Assembly: GCF_019207085.1 (NCBI RefSeq)
Contig: NZ_JAATOM010000010.1
Location: 159,444-223,443, forward strand
Direction of reading: 5' to 3'
DNA from: Variovorax sp. dw_308
Lineage (GTDB): Bacteria > Pseudomonadota > Gammaproteobacteria > Burkholderiales > Burkholderiaceae_C
DNA: 64,000 nt
Part shown: one piece after another, positions 8,920 through 17,436 of the stretch
Position numbering within the stretch: the first letter of the stretch is position 1
Layout of the letters: every line of letters starts with the position of its first letter
Translations under genes and position numbers: made by a program
The notes under the pieces: generated by a model
Told to the model about the DNA's origin: nothing
Database searches by the model: none
The model's input: the letters and a program-made list of their open reading frames with translations, nothing else

Positions 8920-9801
8920 TCAGTACTGGACTTTCTTCTCGACGTAGCGGAACTGCACGATCGTGAGCAGGATGACGATCACCATCAGCACCACCGACTG
9001 CGCCGCCGAGCCGCCCAGGTCCATGGCCTGGAAGCCATCGTGGTAGACCTTGTAGACGAGGATGGAGGTGTCCTGCCCCGGCCCGCCGTTGGTGGCCGCG
9101 TGCACGATGGCGAAGGTGTCGAAGAAGGCGTACACCACGTTCATCACCAGCAGAAAGAAGGTGGTGGGCGAGAGCAGTGGGAACTGCACCGTCCAGAAGC
9201 GCCGCCAGGGGCGCGCGCCGTCGATGGCGGCGGCCTCGATCAGCGACTTGGGGATCGACTGCAGGCCGGCCAGGAAGAACAGGAAGTTGTAGGAAATCTG
9301 CTTCCAGATGGCGGCCATGACGATCAGCGTCATGGCGTGGCGCGAGTTGAGCAGGTGGTTCCACTCGAAGCCGAGCTTGCCGAGCGCATAGGCCACCACG
9401 CCCAGCGATGGCGAGAACATGAACACCCAAAGCACCGCGGCCACCGCCGGCGCCACGGCATAGGGCAGGATCAGCATGGTCTTGTAGAACATGCCGCCGT
9501 GCAGGATGCGGTCGGCGAACACCGCGAGCAGCAGCGAGATGCCGATGCCGATGCCGGCCACCAGCGCGGAGAAGATCGCCGTGGTCTTGAATGAGGCGAT
9601 GTAGGCGGGGTCCTCGAACAACTGCCTGAAGTTGTCCAGGCCCACGAAGTCGACCGATGTGCCGAAGGCATCCTGCTGCTGCATCGACTGCAGGATCGCC
9701 TGCCCGGCCGGCCAGAAGAAGAACACGATGATGACCGCCATCTGCGGCACGAGCAGTGCCCAGGGCAGCCAGCTCGATCGGAAAGTGACGCGTTTTTCCA
9801 T
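8920..9801 (-). CDS. ugpA: sn-Glycerol-3-phosphate ABC transporter permease UgpA
   Basis: A 293-residue inner-membrane permease with six predicted helices and the EAA loop EAAAIDGARPWRRFWTVQFP. It pairs with UgpE to form the import channel. The MEKRVTF start is followed at once by the first hydrophobic helix (LPWALLVPQMAVIIVFFF). It lies 64 bp downstream of ugpB, with a hairpin-plus-T-run terminator in between that would lower its expression relative to the binding protein. Confidence 0.95.
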   Translation of the reverse strand: MEKRVTFRSSWLPWALLVPQMAVIIVFFFWPAGQAILQSMQQQDAFGTSVDFVGLDNFRQLFEDPAYIASFKTTAIFSALVAGIGIGISLLLAVFADRILHGGMFYKTMLILPYAVAPAVAAVLWVFMFSPSLGVVAYALGKLGFEWNHLLNSRHAMTLIVMAAIWKQISYNFLFFLAGLQSIPKSLIEAAAIDGARPWRRFWTVQFPLLSPTTFFLLVMNVVYAFFDTFAIVHAATNGGPGQDTSILVYKVYHDGFQAMDLGGSAAQSVVLMVIVILLTIVQFRYVEKKVQY

Positions 9802-9810
9802 GGGGCCTCG

Positions 9811-9846
9811 GAAGAAAAAAGGCCCGCCGGCTGATGTCGGCGGGCC
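9811..9846 (-). terminator. Intrinsic terminator/attenuator between ugpB and ugpA
   Basis: On the minus strand GGCCCGCCG (9846-9838) pairs with CGGCGGGCC (9829-9821) around an eight-base loop and is followed at once by TTTTTT. Partial termination here would give a strong ugpB message and a weaker ugpAECQ message, as is common for ABC operons that need excess binding protein. Confidence 0.85.
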
Positions 9847-9865
9847 GGGCGAGTCTACCGGCGCG

Positions 9866-11182
9866 TCAGCCCTTGTTGGCCTTCTGGAAGCGTTCCAGCT
9901 GCTCGTCGGCGCGCTTCACGATTTCATCCAGCGCTTCCTTCGCGCTCTTCTTGCCGTTCCAGACCTGTTCGAGCTCCTCGTCCTCGATCGCGCGGATCTG
10001 CACGTAGTTGCCCAAGCGGATGCCGCGGCTCTTGTCGGTCACCTTGCGGATCATCTGCGTCACGGCCACGTCGGTGCCCGGGTTCTCCTTGTAGAAGCCG
10101 GATTTCTCGGTGAGCTGGTAGGCGGCAGTGGTGATCGGCAGGTAGCCGGTGCGCTTGTGGCTGGCGGACTGAACCTCGGGCGTCGAGATGAAGCTGAAGA
10201 ACTTGGCCACGCCCTTGTATTCGGCCGGCTTCTTGCCCGACATCACCCAGAGGCTGGCGCCGCCGATGACGGTGTTCTGCGGCGCGCCGGGCACGTCCTG
10301 GTAGTAGGGCAGGGGCGCCAGGCCGTAGGCGAACTTGGCGTTCTTGGCCACGTTGCCGTAAAAGCCGGAGGAGGTGTTGATCATGGCGCACTCGCCCGAC
10401 ACGAACGACGCCTCAGGCACGTTGCCGCGGCCCTTGTAGATGAACAGGCCCTGCTTGGCCATGTTGGCCAGGTTCTCGATGTGGCGCAGGTGCAGCGGCG
10501 AGTTGACCTTCAGGCGCGCGTCGAGGCCGGACAGGCCGTTGTTCCTGGTGGCGTACTCCACGTTGTGCCAGGCCGAGAAGCTCTCCAGCTGGGTCCAGCC
10601 CTGCCACGCGGTCGTGAACGGGCACTTGTGGCCAGCAGCCTTCAGCTTGGCGGCAGCGTTGACCACCTCGGGCCAGGTTGTCGGCGCCTTGTCGGTCGGC
10701 AGGCCGGCGGCCTTGAAGGCGTCCTTGTTGAAGTAGAAGATGGTGGTCGAGCTGTTGAACGGGAAGCTCAGCATCTGGCCGTTGGGCGCGGTGTAGTAAC
10801 CGGCGACGGCGGAGATGTAGGCGTTGGGGTCGAACTTCTCGCCCGCGTCCTTCATGACCTGGCCGACCGGCACAATCGCGCCCTTGCTGGCCATCATGGT
10901 GGCCGTGCCGACCTCGAACACCTGCAGGATGTCGGGTGCGTTGCCGGCGCGGAAGGCGGCGACCGCGGCGGTCATGGACTCGTCGTAGCTGCCCTTGTAA
11001 GTCGGGACGATCTTGTATTCCTTCTGGCTCTCGTTGAACTGCTTGGCCAGGTCGTTCACCCACTCGTTGTTGACGGCCACCATCGAGTGCCACCACTGGA
11101 TCTCGGTCGGGGCCTGGGCCTGTGCCGTGCCAGCCACCGTGGCGGCCAGCACCGAGACGAAGGCGAGCGTCTTGAATCGCAT
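9866..11182 (-). CDS. ugpB: sn-Glycerol-3-phosphate periplasmic binding protein
   Basis: The 438-residue solute-binding protein captures glycerol-3-phosphate or glycerophosphocholine in the periplasm for UgpAEC. The Sec signal peptide MRFKTLAFVSVLAATVAG ends at a typical AQA cleavage site near residue 23. The mature part starts with EIQWWHSMVAVNNEWVNDLA, characteristic of UgpB. A good Shine-Dalgarno AGGAG lies seven bases before the ATG; the open frame upstream of it lacks a signal peptide and is rejected. It heads the ugp operon, divergent from serA. Confidence 0.95.
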   Translation of the reverse strand: MRFKTLAFVSVLAATVAGTAQAQAPTEIQWWHSMVAVNNEWVNDLAKQFNESQKEYKIVPTYKGSYDESMTAAVAAFRAGNAPDILQVFEVGTATMMASKGAIVPVGQVMKDAGEKFDPNAYISAVAGYYTAPNGQMLSFPFNSSTTIFYFNKDAFKAAGLPTDKAPTTWPEVVNAAAKLKAAGHKCPFTTAWQGWTQLESFSAWHNVEYATRNNGLSGLDARLKVNSPLHLRHIENLANMAKQGLFIYKGRGNVPEASFVSGECAMINTSSGFYGNVAKNAKFAYGLAPLPYYQDVPGAPQNTVIGGASLWVMSGKKPAEYKGVAKFFSFISTPEVQSASHKRTGYLPITTAAYQLTEKSGFYKENPGTDVAVTQMIRKVTDKSRGIRLGNYVQIRAIEDEELEQVWNGKKSAKEALDEIVKRADEQLERFQKANKG

Positions 11183-11408
11183 GAAAAACTCCTGAGGCGG
11201 GATTGGGAAAGGCGCGGATGTTAGGGCAACTGCATGACAGTGCCGAGGCGCGTTTGTCGCATAGGCAACGCGGCCGGTCCAAGCGGGGAAACCCTTCGGA
11301 AGACTCCGATGAAGTCTGCCGTGGACCGCGCATCCTCTGCGTTGGCGGTCTGCGGCGGGCATGGCCGCACAGTGCGTATGTTGCGGCGCACCATGCTAGC
11401 CTTTGGGG

Positions 11409-12638
11409 ATGACCAAGACCTCCCTCGACAAAAGCAAGATCAAGTTCCTGTTGCTCGAAGGCGTGCACCCGTCGGCGCTCGATGTGATTCGCGGCGCGGG
11501 GTATTCGCAGATCGAGACCCTGCCCAAGGCACTGCAGGGCGAAGAGCTGAAGGCGAAGCTTGCGGACGTGCACTTCCTGGGCATCCGATCGCAAAGCCAG
11601 CTCACCGCCGATGTGCTGGCGAGCGCATCGAAGCTGGTGGCGGTGGGGTGCTTCTGCATCGGCACCAACCAGGTGGACCTGAACGCGGCGCGGGAGCGCG
11701 GCGTGGCGGTGTTCAACGCGCCGTATTCCAATACCCGCTCGGTGGCCGAACTGGTGCTGGCCGAGGCGATCCTGCTGATGCGCGGCATTCCCGAGAAGAA
11801 CGCGATCTCGCATCGCGGCGGCTGGCTCAAGTCGGCTGCGAATTCCAACGAGATCCGCGGCAAGACGCTGGGCATCGTGGGCTATGGATCGATCGGCACG
11901 CAGCTGTCGGTGTTGGCCGAGTCGCTGGGCATGCAGGTGGCGTTCTACGACGTCGTGAGCAAGCTTCCCCTGGGCAATGCGCGCCAGGTCGCCGACCTGC
12001 ATGAGTTGCTGGGCCAGAGCGACGTGGTGACGCTGCATGTTCCGGAGCTTGCCTCGACGAAATGGATGATCGGCGCGGCCGAGATTGCAGCGATGAAGCC
12101 GGCCAGCGTGCTGATCAACGCGGCGCGCGGCTCGGTCGTGGTGATCGAGGCGCTGGCCGAGGCGATCAAGGCAAAGAAGCTGCGTGGCGCCGCGATCGAT
12201 GTGTTCCCGGTCGAGCCTGGCAGCAACAACGAGGAGTTCCAGTCGCCGTTGCGCGGGCTGGACAACGTGATCCTGACGCCGCACGTCGGCGGCTCGACGA
12301 TGGAGGCGCAGGCCAACATCGGGCTGGAGGTGGCCGAGAAGCTGGTGAAGTACAGCGACAACGGCACCTCGACGTCGTCCGTCAACTTTCCCGAAGTGGC
12401 GCTGCCGGCGCATCCGGGCAAGCATCGCCTGCTGCACATCCATGCCAACGTGCCGGGCGTGCTGTCGGCGATCAACCAGGTGTTCGCGGACAACCAGATC
12501 AATATCTCGTCGCAGTACCTGCAGACGAACGAGAAGGTGGGGTACGTGGTGATCGACATCGACGCGGAGTCGTCGGACCTGGCGTTGGAGAAGCTGGCGC
12601 AGGTGCCGGGGACGATTCGGAGTCGGGTGTTGTTCTAG
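11409..12638 (+). CDS. serA: D-3-phosphoglycerate dehydrogenase with ACT domain
   Basis: SerA oxidises 3-phosphoglycerate to 3-phosphohydroxypyruvate with NAD, the first step of serine synthesis. The 409-residue sequence follows E. coli SerA along its full length: VGCFCIGTNQVDL, SNTRSVAELV, the Rossmann motif GIVGYGSIGTQ, the catalytic Arg in NAARGSV, Glu in FPVEP, His in TPHVGGSTMEAQ, and a C-terminal ACT domain (HIHANVPGVLSAINQVF) that normally binds serine for feedback inhibition. The start ATG (MTKTSLDKSKIKFLLLEG) aligns with E. coli; an in-frame TTG two codons upstream is less likely. A repeat-filled spacer follows the stop. Confidence 0.97.
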   Translation: MTKTSLDKSKIKFLLLEGVHPSALDVIRGAGYSQIETLPKALQGEELKAKLADVHFLGIRSQSQLTADVLASASKLVAVGCFCIGTNQVDLNAARERGVAVFNAPYSNTRSVAELVLAEAILLMRGIPEKNAISHRGGWLKSAANSNEIRGKTLGIVGYGSIGTQLSVLAESLGMQVAFYDVVSKLPLGNARQVADLHELLGQSDVVTLHVPELASTKWMIGAAEIAAMKPASVLINAARGSVVVIEALAEAIKAKKLRGAAIDVFPVEPGSNNEEFQSPLRGLDNVILTPHVGGSTMEAQANIGLEVAEKLVKYSDNGTSTSSVNFPEVALPAHPGKHRLLHIHANVPGVLSAINQVFADNQINISSQYLQTNEKVGYVVIDIDAESSDLALEKLAQVPGTIRSRVLF

Positions 12639-12952
12639 CGGTCTGGCTGCCGCGGCCGCGGCCGCTGCGGTTGCGTTACGGTTCGGGGCGCGTCGGCGGG
12701 CGGCATGCGGTACGGGCCAGCCGACCCTACTGCGGCGCCCGCTTCGCGGGTCCCTTGCGGTGCTCCCGTTTGGCGGGGTCCACATGAACTCGCTTCGCTC
12801 AAACAGCATGTGGCCCTGATCCGCCAAACGCTGCGCTCCTCAGCACCGCAGAAGGGATCGCCCAACCCGCACCGCACACCACCCGCCGCCGTGGGCACGC
12901 CGGTGGTCTTGCTAACGCAGTTCGTCGCCATGGGCAGGCTGTTGGTCTTCCT

Positions 12953-12983
12953 CCCTCTCCCTCTGGGAGAGGGCCGGGGTGAG
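12953..12983. repeat. CCCTCTCCC/GGGAGAGGG hairpin repeat (single-hairpin copy)
   Basis: CCCTCTCCC-TCT-GGGAGAGGG followed by CCGGGGTGAG. Same family as the double copy inside the FAD/Fe-S gene (15667-15749) and the copy at 17328-17363. Confidence 0.75.
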
Positions 12984-13031
12984 AGCACCCCCCCTCCCAA
13001 TAGGGGCGCGGGCGTCCGCACCCCCCAAGCC

Positions 13032-13215
13032 TGGTACGCGGTACGGGCTGGCCGACCCTTCTGCGCCGCCGAGCAGCGCAGCGTTTCGCGGATCAGGGCT
13101 GGCGATTGTCTGAGCCGAAGGCGAGTTCGAGCCAGACCCCGCGATACGCGAGCAGCGCAGGGTAGCCCCGAAGGGGCCGGCGAAGTAGGGTCGGACGGCC
13201 CGTACCGCGTACCGG
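13032..13215. repeat. MITE-like element with about 33-bp inverted ends
   Basis: The left end (GGTACGCGGTACGGGCTGGC, then CGACCCTTC) is matched by the complement of the right end (GTCGGACGGCCCGTACCGCG preceded by TAGG). The roughly 110 bp between have no coding content and include words shared, in inverted order, with the sequence near 12790-12840. I see no transposase. Confidence 0.5.
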
Positions 13216-13275
13216 GCGCTTTTCGCGGAGAAGAGCCCTAAACCACCCCAACCGCAAAGCCCAAGCCCCCTGACC

Positions 13276-13281
13276 TAAAAT
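13276..13281 (+). promoter_or_regulatory. Candidate -10 box (TAAAAT) of the FAD/Fe-S gene
   Basis: TAAAAT lies 51 bp upstream of the ATG in the only AT-containing part of the spacer. It resembles the TAAAAT ahead of the rhodanese gene. No convincing -35 was found. Confidence 0.35.
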
Positions 13282-13332
13282 CATCGGCCCCCTGGTTAGT
13301 GGGCGCGCTGCGCCCGACCGAGGCCATCCCCG

Positions 13333-16300
13333 ATGAATGCTCCGACCGCGTTGACCGCGTTGTTGTCGCAGGCCGAAGAGCCCGTGCGACTCCGCGAGAT
13401 CCCGTACAACTACACCAGCTTCTCCGACCGCGAAATCGTGATCCGCCTGCTCGGCGCGCGCGGCTGGGAACTGCTGCAAGTGCTGCGCAGCGAGCGCCGC
13501 ACCGGCCGCTCGGCCCGCATGCTCTATGAGGTGCTGGGCGACATCTGGGTCGTGCAGCGCAATCCATACCTGGTCGACGACCTGCTCGACAACCCGCGCC
13601 GCCGCGGCCAGCTCGTCGATGCGCTCAACCACCGGCTCACCGAAGTGGGCAAGCGCCGCACACCCGACATCGACGCCCAGCGCGATGCGCTCGTTGGCGA
13701 ACTGGCCGGCCTGGTGTCGCAGGCCATTGCCACTTTCGACCTCATGTTCAAGGACGTGGCCGCGTTGCGCCGCAAGGCCACGCGCGCATTCCGCAAGCTC
13801 ACGGCCAAGGACAACATCAAGTTCGATGGCCTCTCGCGCGTGTCGCACGTCACCGACGCCACCGACTGGCGCGTGGAATATCCCTTCGTCGTGCTCTGCC
13901 CCGATACCGAGGCCGAGATGGCGCTGCTGGTCAAGGGCTGCATCGAACTGGGCCTGACCATCATTCCGCGCGGCGGCGGCACCGGCTACACCGGCGGCGC
14001 GATCCCGCTGACCTGGAACAGCGCGGTCATCAACACCGAGAAGCTGGAGGCCATGACCGAGGTCGAGATGGTCTCGCTGCCGGGGCTCGACCAACCCGTG
14101 CCGACGATCTGGAGCGAAGCCGGTGTCGTCACCCAGCGCGTTGCCGATGCGGCCGAGCGCGCGGGCTTCGTCTTCGCGGTCGACCCGACCTCCGCCGAGG
14201 CTTCATGCGTGGGCGGCAACGTCGCCATGAACGCCGGCGGCAAGAAGGCCGTGCTGTGGGGCACCGCGCTCGACAACCTTGCCTCCTGGCGCATGGTCAC
14301 GCCGCAGGCTGAATGGCTCGAAGTCACGCGCATCGGCCACAACCTCGGCAAGATCCACGACGCGGAAAGCGCGGTGTTCCAGCTTCAGTACTTCGCTGCC
14401 GACGGCAAGACCAGGCTGCGCACGGAGCGCCTCGAGATCGCCGGCAAGACCTTCCGCAAGGAGGGCCTCGGCAAGGACGTTACCGACAAGTTCCTCTCTG
14501 GCCTGCCGGGCATCCAGAAGGAAGGCTGCGACGGTTTGATCACCAGCTGCCGCTGGGTCGTGCACCGCATGCCGGCGCACACGCGCACTGTCTGCCTGGA
14601 GTTCTTCGGCAATGCCAGGGACGCGGTGCCGAGCATCGTCGAGATCAAGGACTTCATGTTCGCCGAGCAGAAGCGCTCGGGTGTGCTGCTCGCTGGCCTG
14701 GAGCATCTCGACGACCGCTACCTGAAGGCGGTCGGCTACGCGACCAAGTCGAAGAAGCACGGCGGCGGCCTGCCGAAGATGGTGCTGTTCGGCGACATCG
14801 CGGGCGACAACGCAGACGACGTGGCCCGCGTCACGTCGGAAGTGGTGCGCATCGCCAATTCACGCAGCGGCGAAGGCTTCATCGCGATCAGCCCGGAGGC
14901 GCGCAAGAAGTTCTGGCTCGACCGCAAGCGCACCGCGGCCATCAGCCGCCACACCAACGCCTTCAAGATCAACGAGGACGTGGTGATCCCGCTGCCGCGC
15001 ATGGCCGAGTACACCGATGGCATCGAGCGCATCAACATCGAGCTGAGCCTGCAGAACAAGCTGGCCTTTGCGCAGGCGCTTGAAGCCTTCTTCGCGCGTG
15101 GCAACCTGCCGCTCGGCAAGACCGACGATGCCAACGACATTCCCTCGGCGGAACTGCTGGAGGACCGCGTGGCGCAGGCGACCGCGCTGGTGCAGGAGGT
15201 GCGCGCGCTGTGGGCCGAATGGCTGCGTGATGTGGATACGCTGTTTCCGCAGCTGCAGGATCACACGCTGCGCGCGAGTTGGAAGACGCAGATCCGCACG
15301 CCGCTGCAGCAGATCTTCGCGGGAGCGGAATTCGCGCCGATCCTGGACGAGGTCAATGCCATCCACCAGCGCGTGCTCAAGGGGCGTGTCTGGGTCGCGC
15401 TGCACATGCACGCGGGCGACGGCAACGTCCACACCAACATCCCGGTCAACAGCGACAACTACGAGATGCTGCAGACGGCCCATGCGGCAGTGGTGCGGAT
15501 CATGGCGCTGGCGCGCTCGCTGGATGGGGTGATCTCGGGGGAACACGGGATCGGGATCACGAAGCTGGAGTTCCTGAGCGACGAGGAGCTGCGGCCGTTC
15601 ATGGAATACAAGGCGCGGGTGGATCCTGAGGGGCGGTTCAACAAGGGGAAGCTGCTGCGCGGGCTGCCCTCACCCCGGCCCTCTCCCGCAAGCGGGAGAG
15701 GGAGTGAATTGCCCCCTCTCCCGCTTGCGGGAGAGGGCAGGGGTGAGGGCGCGTTGATCCACGCCGACCTCACGAACGCGTATACACCAAGCTTCGGCCT
15801 CATGGGCCACGAGTCGCTCATCATGCAGCAGAGCGACATCGGCGCCATCGCCGACAGCGTCAAGGACTGCCTGCGCTGCGGCAAGTGCAAGCCGGTGTGC
15901 GCGACGCACGTGCCGCGCGCCAACCTGCTCTATTCGCCGCGCAACAAGATCCTCGCGACCTCGCTGCTGGTCGAGGCTTTCCTTTACGAGGAGCAAACGC
16001 GCCGCGGCATCAGCATCAAGCACTGGGAAGAGTTCGAGGACGTGGCTGACCACTGCACGGTCTGCCACAAGTGCCTCACGCCTTGCCCGGTGAAGATCGA
16101 CTTCGGCGATGTGTCGATGAACATGCGCAACCTGCTGCGCAAGATGGGCCAGAAGTCGTTCCGTCCGGGCAATGCGGCAGCGATGCTGTTCCTCAACGCG
16201 ACGAATCCGCAGACCATCAAGGCGATGCGCGTCGGCATGGTCGACATCGGCTTCAAGGCGCAGCGCATGGCCAACGACCTGCTGCGCGGCCTGGCGAAGA

Positions 16301-17286
16301 AGCAGACCGCCGCACCGCCCGCCACGCTGGGCCCGGCGCCCATCAAGGAACAGGTCATCCACTTCATCAACAAGAAGATGCCGGGCGGCCTGCCGAAGAA
16401 GACGGCGCGCGCGCTGCTCGACATCGAGGATGCGGACTACGTGCCGATCATCCGCAACCCGAAGGCGACCACGGCAGAGACCGAGGCGGTGTTCTACTTC
16501 CCCGGCTGCGGCTCGGAGCGCCTGTTCTCGCAGGTCGGCCTGGCGACTCAGGCGATGCTCTGGCATGCGGGCGTGCAGACGGTGCTGCCACCGGGTTATC
16601 TCTGCTGCGGCTACCCGCAGCGCGGCAGCGGCCAGTTCGACAAGGCCGAGAAGATGATCACCGACAACCGGGTGCTCTTCCACCGCGTCGCCAACACGCT
16701 GAACTACCTTGACATCAAGACCGTGGTGGTGAGCTGCGGCACCTGCTACGACCAGCTGCAGGGCTACCAGTTCGACAAGATCTTCCCGGGCTGCCGGATC
16801 ATCGACATCCACGAGTACCTGCTCGAGAAGGGCATCACGCTCGACACGTCGCAAGGCGCCGGCTACCTGTACCACGACCCCTGCCACAGCCCGATGAAGC
16901 TGCAGGACCCGATGAAGACGGTGAAGGCGCTGGTCGGCGACAACGTGCTCAAGAACGATCGTTGCTGCGGCGAGTCCGGCACGCTGGGCGTGACGCGGCC
17001 CGACATCTCGACGCAGATCCGCTTCCGCAAGGAAGAGGAGCTGAAGAAGGGCGAGGCCGAGCTGCGCGAATCCGGCAAGGTCGGCGCCAAGGACAACGTC
17101 AAGATCCTGACCAGCTGCCCGAGTTGCCTCCAGGGCCTCTCCCGCTATGGCAACGACCTGAACAACGGCTTGCTCGAGGCCGACTACATCGTGGTCGAGA
17201 TGGCCAACAAGATCCTGGGCGAGCAGTGGCTGCCGGAGTACGTGGCCGCCGCCAACCATGGTGGGATCGAGCGGGTATTGGTGTGA
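13333..17286 (+). CDS. FAD/FMN-binding oxidoreductase fused to an Fe-S subunit (DUF3683-type N-terminus)
   Basis: A 1317-residue fusion. The N-terminal ~150 residues resemble the DUF3683 type. Next come a GlcD/D-lactate-dehydrogenase-type FAD domain (PRGGGTGYTGGAIPL near residue 213) and its C-terminal cap (GDGNVHTNIPVN near 696, ISGEHGIGITK near 735). Two [4Fe-4S] motifs follow (CLRCGKCKPVC at about 846, CTVCHKCLTPCPV at about 908), then two CCG domains (CCGYPQRGSG near 1091, CCGESGTLGV near 1211) as in GlcF/GlpC. It probably oxidises a 2-hydroxy acid and passes electrons to quinone; the substrate cannot be read from the sequence. Residues about 779-806 are encoded by a palindromic repeat inserted in frame between the two halves. 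Confidence 0.85.
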   Translation: MNAPTALTALLSQAEEPVRLREIPYNYTSFSDREIVIRLLGARGWELLQVLRSERRTGRSARMLYEVLGDIWVVQRNPYLVDDLLDNPRRRGQLVDALNHRLTEVGKRRTPDIDAQRDALVGELAGLVSQAIATFDLMFKDVAALRRKATRAFRKLTAKDNIKFDGLSRVSHVTDATDWRVEYPFVVLCPDTEAEMALLVKGCIELGLTIIPRGGGTGYTGGAIPLTWNSAVINTEKLEAMTEVEMVSLPGLDQPVPTIWSEAGVVTQRVADAAERAGFVFAVDPTSAEASCVGGNVAMNAGGKKAVLWGTALDNLASWRMVTPQAEWLEVTRIGHNLGKIHDAESAVFQLQYFAADGKTRLRTERLEIAGKTFRKEGLGKDVTDKFLSGLPGIQKEGCDGLITSCRWVVHRMPAHTRTVCLEFFGNARDAVPSIVEIKDFMFAEQKRSGVLLAGLEHLDDRYLKAVGYATKSKKHGGGLPKMVLFGDIAGDNADDVARVTSEVVRIANSRSGEGFIAISPEARKKFWLDRKRTAAISRHTNAFKINEDVVIPLPRMAEYTDGIERINIELSLQNKLAFAQALEAFFARGNLPLGKTDDANDIPSAELLEDRVAQATALVQEVRALWAEWLRDVDTLFPQLQDHTLRASWKTQIRTPLQQIFAGAEFAPILDEVNAIHQRVLKGRVWVALHMHAGDGNVHTNIPVNSDNYEMLQTAHAAVVRIMALARSLDGVISGEHGIGITKLEFLSDEELRPFMEYKARVDPEGRFNKGKLLRGLPSPRPSPASGRGSELPPLPLAGEGRGEGALIHADLTNAYTPSFGLMGHESLIMQQSDIGAIADSVKDCLRCGKCKPVCATHVPRANLLYSPRNKILATSLLVEAFLYEEQTRRGISIKHWEEFEDVADHCTVCHKCLTPCPVKIDFGDVSMNMRNLLRKMGQKSFRPGNAAAMLFLNATNPQTIKAMRVGMVDIGFKAQRMANDLLRGLAKKQTAAPPATLGPAPIKEQVIHFINKKMPGGLPKKTARALLDIEDADYVPIIRNPKATTAETEAVFYFPGCGSERLFSQVGLATQAMLWHAGVQTVLPPGYLCCGYPQRGSGQFDKAEKMITDNRVLFHRVANTLNYLDIKTVVVSCGTCYDQLQGYQFDKIFPGCRIIDIHEYLLEKGITLDTSQGAGYLYHDPCHSPMKLQDPMKTVKALVGDNVLKNDRCCGESGTLGVTRPDISTQIRFRKEEELKKGEAELRESGKVGAKDNVKILTSCPSCLQGLSRYGNDLNNGLLEADYIVVEMANKILGEQWLPEYVAAANHGGIERVLV
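15667..15749. repeat. Palindromic repeat inserted in frame within the FAD/Fe-S gene
   Basis: Two hairpins, CCCTCTCCCGC-AA-GCGGGAGAGGG and its twin with a TT loop, are flanked by CCCTCACCCC and GGGGTGAGGG, so the whole 83 bp is one large near-perfect palindrome. It is read without a stop as a Pro/Ser/Gly-rich linker (LPSPRPSPASGRG and PLPLAGEGRGEG). Related copies lie at 12953-12983 and 17328-17363, both outside genes. Confidence 0.9.
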
Positions 17287-17304
17287 CGAGGGCGGCGGGG
17301 CGCT

Positions 17305-17323
17305 TGCCCCTTTTGAAGGGGCA
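17305..17323. terminator. Perfect hairpin after the FAD/Fe-S gene
   Basis: TGCCCCTT-TTG-AAGGGGCA forms an eight-base perfect stem 19 bp after the stop codon. There is no T-run, so it may be an RNA end-protecting hairpin instead of an intrinsic terminator. Confidence 0.4.
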
Positions 17324-17327
17324 GTTG

Positions 17328-17363
17328 CCCTCACCCCAGCCCTCTCCCGTAGGGAGAGGGGAG
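17328..17363. repeat. CCCTCTCCC-type hairpin repeat downstream of the FAD/Fe-S gene
   Basis: CCCTCACCCCAGCCCTCTCC followed by CGTAGGGAGAGGGGAG. This is one half of the double palindrome found inside the preceding gene. Confidence 0.75.
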
Positions 17364-17436
17364 TAAGACCGCGGCATTCCCATCGCAAGCGGGGCATACT
17401 GCGCGGGCTCTTCACTTTCGACAACCGATCCAATCC

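Larger units (their letters stand above)
12639..13332. other. Non-coding repeat mosaic between serA and the FAD/Fe-S gene
   Basis: This 694-bp gene-free stretch is made of fragments of palindromic repeats. The word GCGGTACGGGCCAGCCGACC occurs near 12708, a close variant near 13038, and a complement near 13183-13213. A segment around 12810-12835 (GATCCGCCAAACGCTGCGCTC) recurs inverted near 13076-13100. A CCCTCTCCC/GGGAGAGGG hairpin lies at 12953-12983. Frames that stay open here are GC-rich artefacts with repeat-type composition. Only the last 60 bp look like a promoter for the next gene. Confidence 0.75.

Noticed and set aside
11220..11246. Possible Pho box upstream of ugpB
   Set aside because: CTGTCAT occurs once on the minus strand at 11234-11240, but the second half-site expected four bases on is poor (TTGCCCT), so phosphate control is plausible biologically but not supported by sequence.
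10413..12827. Very long open frame on the minus strand across ugpB and serA
   Set aside because: It is antisense to serA and partly out of frame with ugpB; its protein is His/Arg/Gln-rich repeat-like sequence caused by high GC, and serA and ugpB on the expected strands are unmistakable.
12705..13241. Open frame of 178 codons in the serA downstream spacer
   Set aside because: It consists of repeat-element sequence (words repeated directly and inverted within the same spacer), not a conserved protein.
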